The position numbers were made by a program, and so were the translations under genes. Positions 63,809-64,000 of a DNA stretch of 64,000 bases are shown one piece after another. Each line of letters begins with the position of its first letter. Positions within the stretch are counted from its first letter, which is position 1. The stretch is from Syntrophotalea carbinolica DSM 2380. Its GTDB lineage: Bacteria > Desulfobacterota > Desulfuromonadia > Desulfuromonadales > Syntrophotaleaceae. A model generated the notes under the pieces. It was not told where the DNA came from, made no database searches, and was given only the letters and a program-made list of their open reading frames with translations. The stretch covers positions 1,798,001 to 1,862,000 of the forward strand of contig NC_007498.2 in the NCBI RefSeq assembly GCF_000012885.1, written 5' to 3'.

Positions 63809-64000
63809 GCCTTTAGATAAAAAAATATTCTTTTAAAATCTGCCACCTTTTTACGCGTATCACGAATCCCGTTTAGTGCGGTGGTTGTGAAAAATCGGTG
63901 ATCTGATGCTGCTTAAAATGTGCGGAAGAGATCTATCGATGACTCATGGAATTGACTATAAGGCTTTGTTTTTAGGTGGATAACAAGTAATAGCTAAAGT

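Overview
The window looks like chromosomal DNA of a strictly anaerobic, Gram-negative deltaproteobacterium of the Desulfuromonadales type (Pelobacter/Syntrophotalea, with Geobacter as a more distant relative). This is inferred from the mix of ferredoxin-linked 2-oxoacid oxidoreductases (kor and ior), an iron-containing alcohol dehydrogenase, Rex-type redox regulation, sigma-54 control and an orange-protein (ORP) type Fe-S/ATPase cluster. Most genes are tightly packed, with clear Shine-Dalgarno sites and frequent GTG/TTG starts. No 16S rRNA is present, so the assignment rests on gene content only.

Layout. Positions 1-179 hold the tail of a cysteine synthase. Positions 217-10969 are an exopolysaccharide/capsule cluster: FemAB-like acyltransferase, nucleotide-sugar dehydratase/epimerase, outer-membrane barrel, Wza-like export protein, Wzc-like co-polymerase with a bacterial tyrosine kinase, PHP-type tyrosine phosphatase, and an O-antigen ligase/polymerase fused to TPRs. 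A convergent phosphofructokinase with PPi-type residues and a small secreted basic protein follow. Positions 13149-15946 encode a four-subunit 2-oxoacid:ferredoxin oxidoreductase in the order delta, alpha, beta, gamma. Positions 15989-19232 carry holC and three RNA methyltransferases (rsmE, trmJ, rlmD).

Positions 19341-29856 are the classic translation/RNA operon: rimP leader hairpin, rimP, nusA, ylxR, infB, ylxP, rbfA, nrnA, truB, rpsO, terminator, pnp. An M16 peptidase, dut, a Sua5/YrdC protein, a Na/Pi cotransporter and a Ppx/GppA phosphatase follow. A sigma-70 promoter then starts iorA-iorB-paaK-ACT, which makes and handles aryl-acyl-CoA from aromatic 2-oxoacids. A tRNA-Pro(GGG) with its own promoter and terminator closes this part.

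Positions 39535-48339 are accessory in character: gene-poor spacers, small proteins, a flavodoxin-like protein, an aminotransferase, a frameshifted DUF1722 remnant, an ABC exporter, a membrane protein and an ArsB/ACR3-like transporter. A CoA-disulfide reductase/rhodanese fusion is divergent from a PAS-AAA+-Fis sigma-54 activator at 50437.

The most interesting part is 50437-59560. The activator is followed by an inverted-repeat candidate enhancer and a near-consensus -24/-12 promoter. Then comes a co-directional run encoding a NifX-like/zinc-ribbon fusion, a DUF5320 protein, a CGGC protein, a second NifX/MTH1175-like protein, two MinD-type ATPases with inserted ferredoxin domains, a radical SAM protein, a methyltransferase, a metallo-beta-lactamase-fold protein and an Mrp ATPase. 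This resembles the sigma-54-controlled ORP complex genes of sulfate reducers, with several extra parts. The end of the window has a MoaD-like protein, a putative manganese transporter, a divergent Rex-like regulator, an iron-containing alcohol dehydrogenase and an IS3-type transposase remnant just upstream of it.
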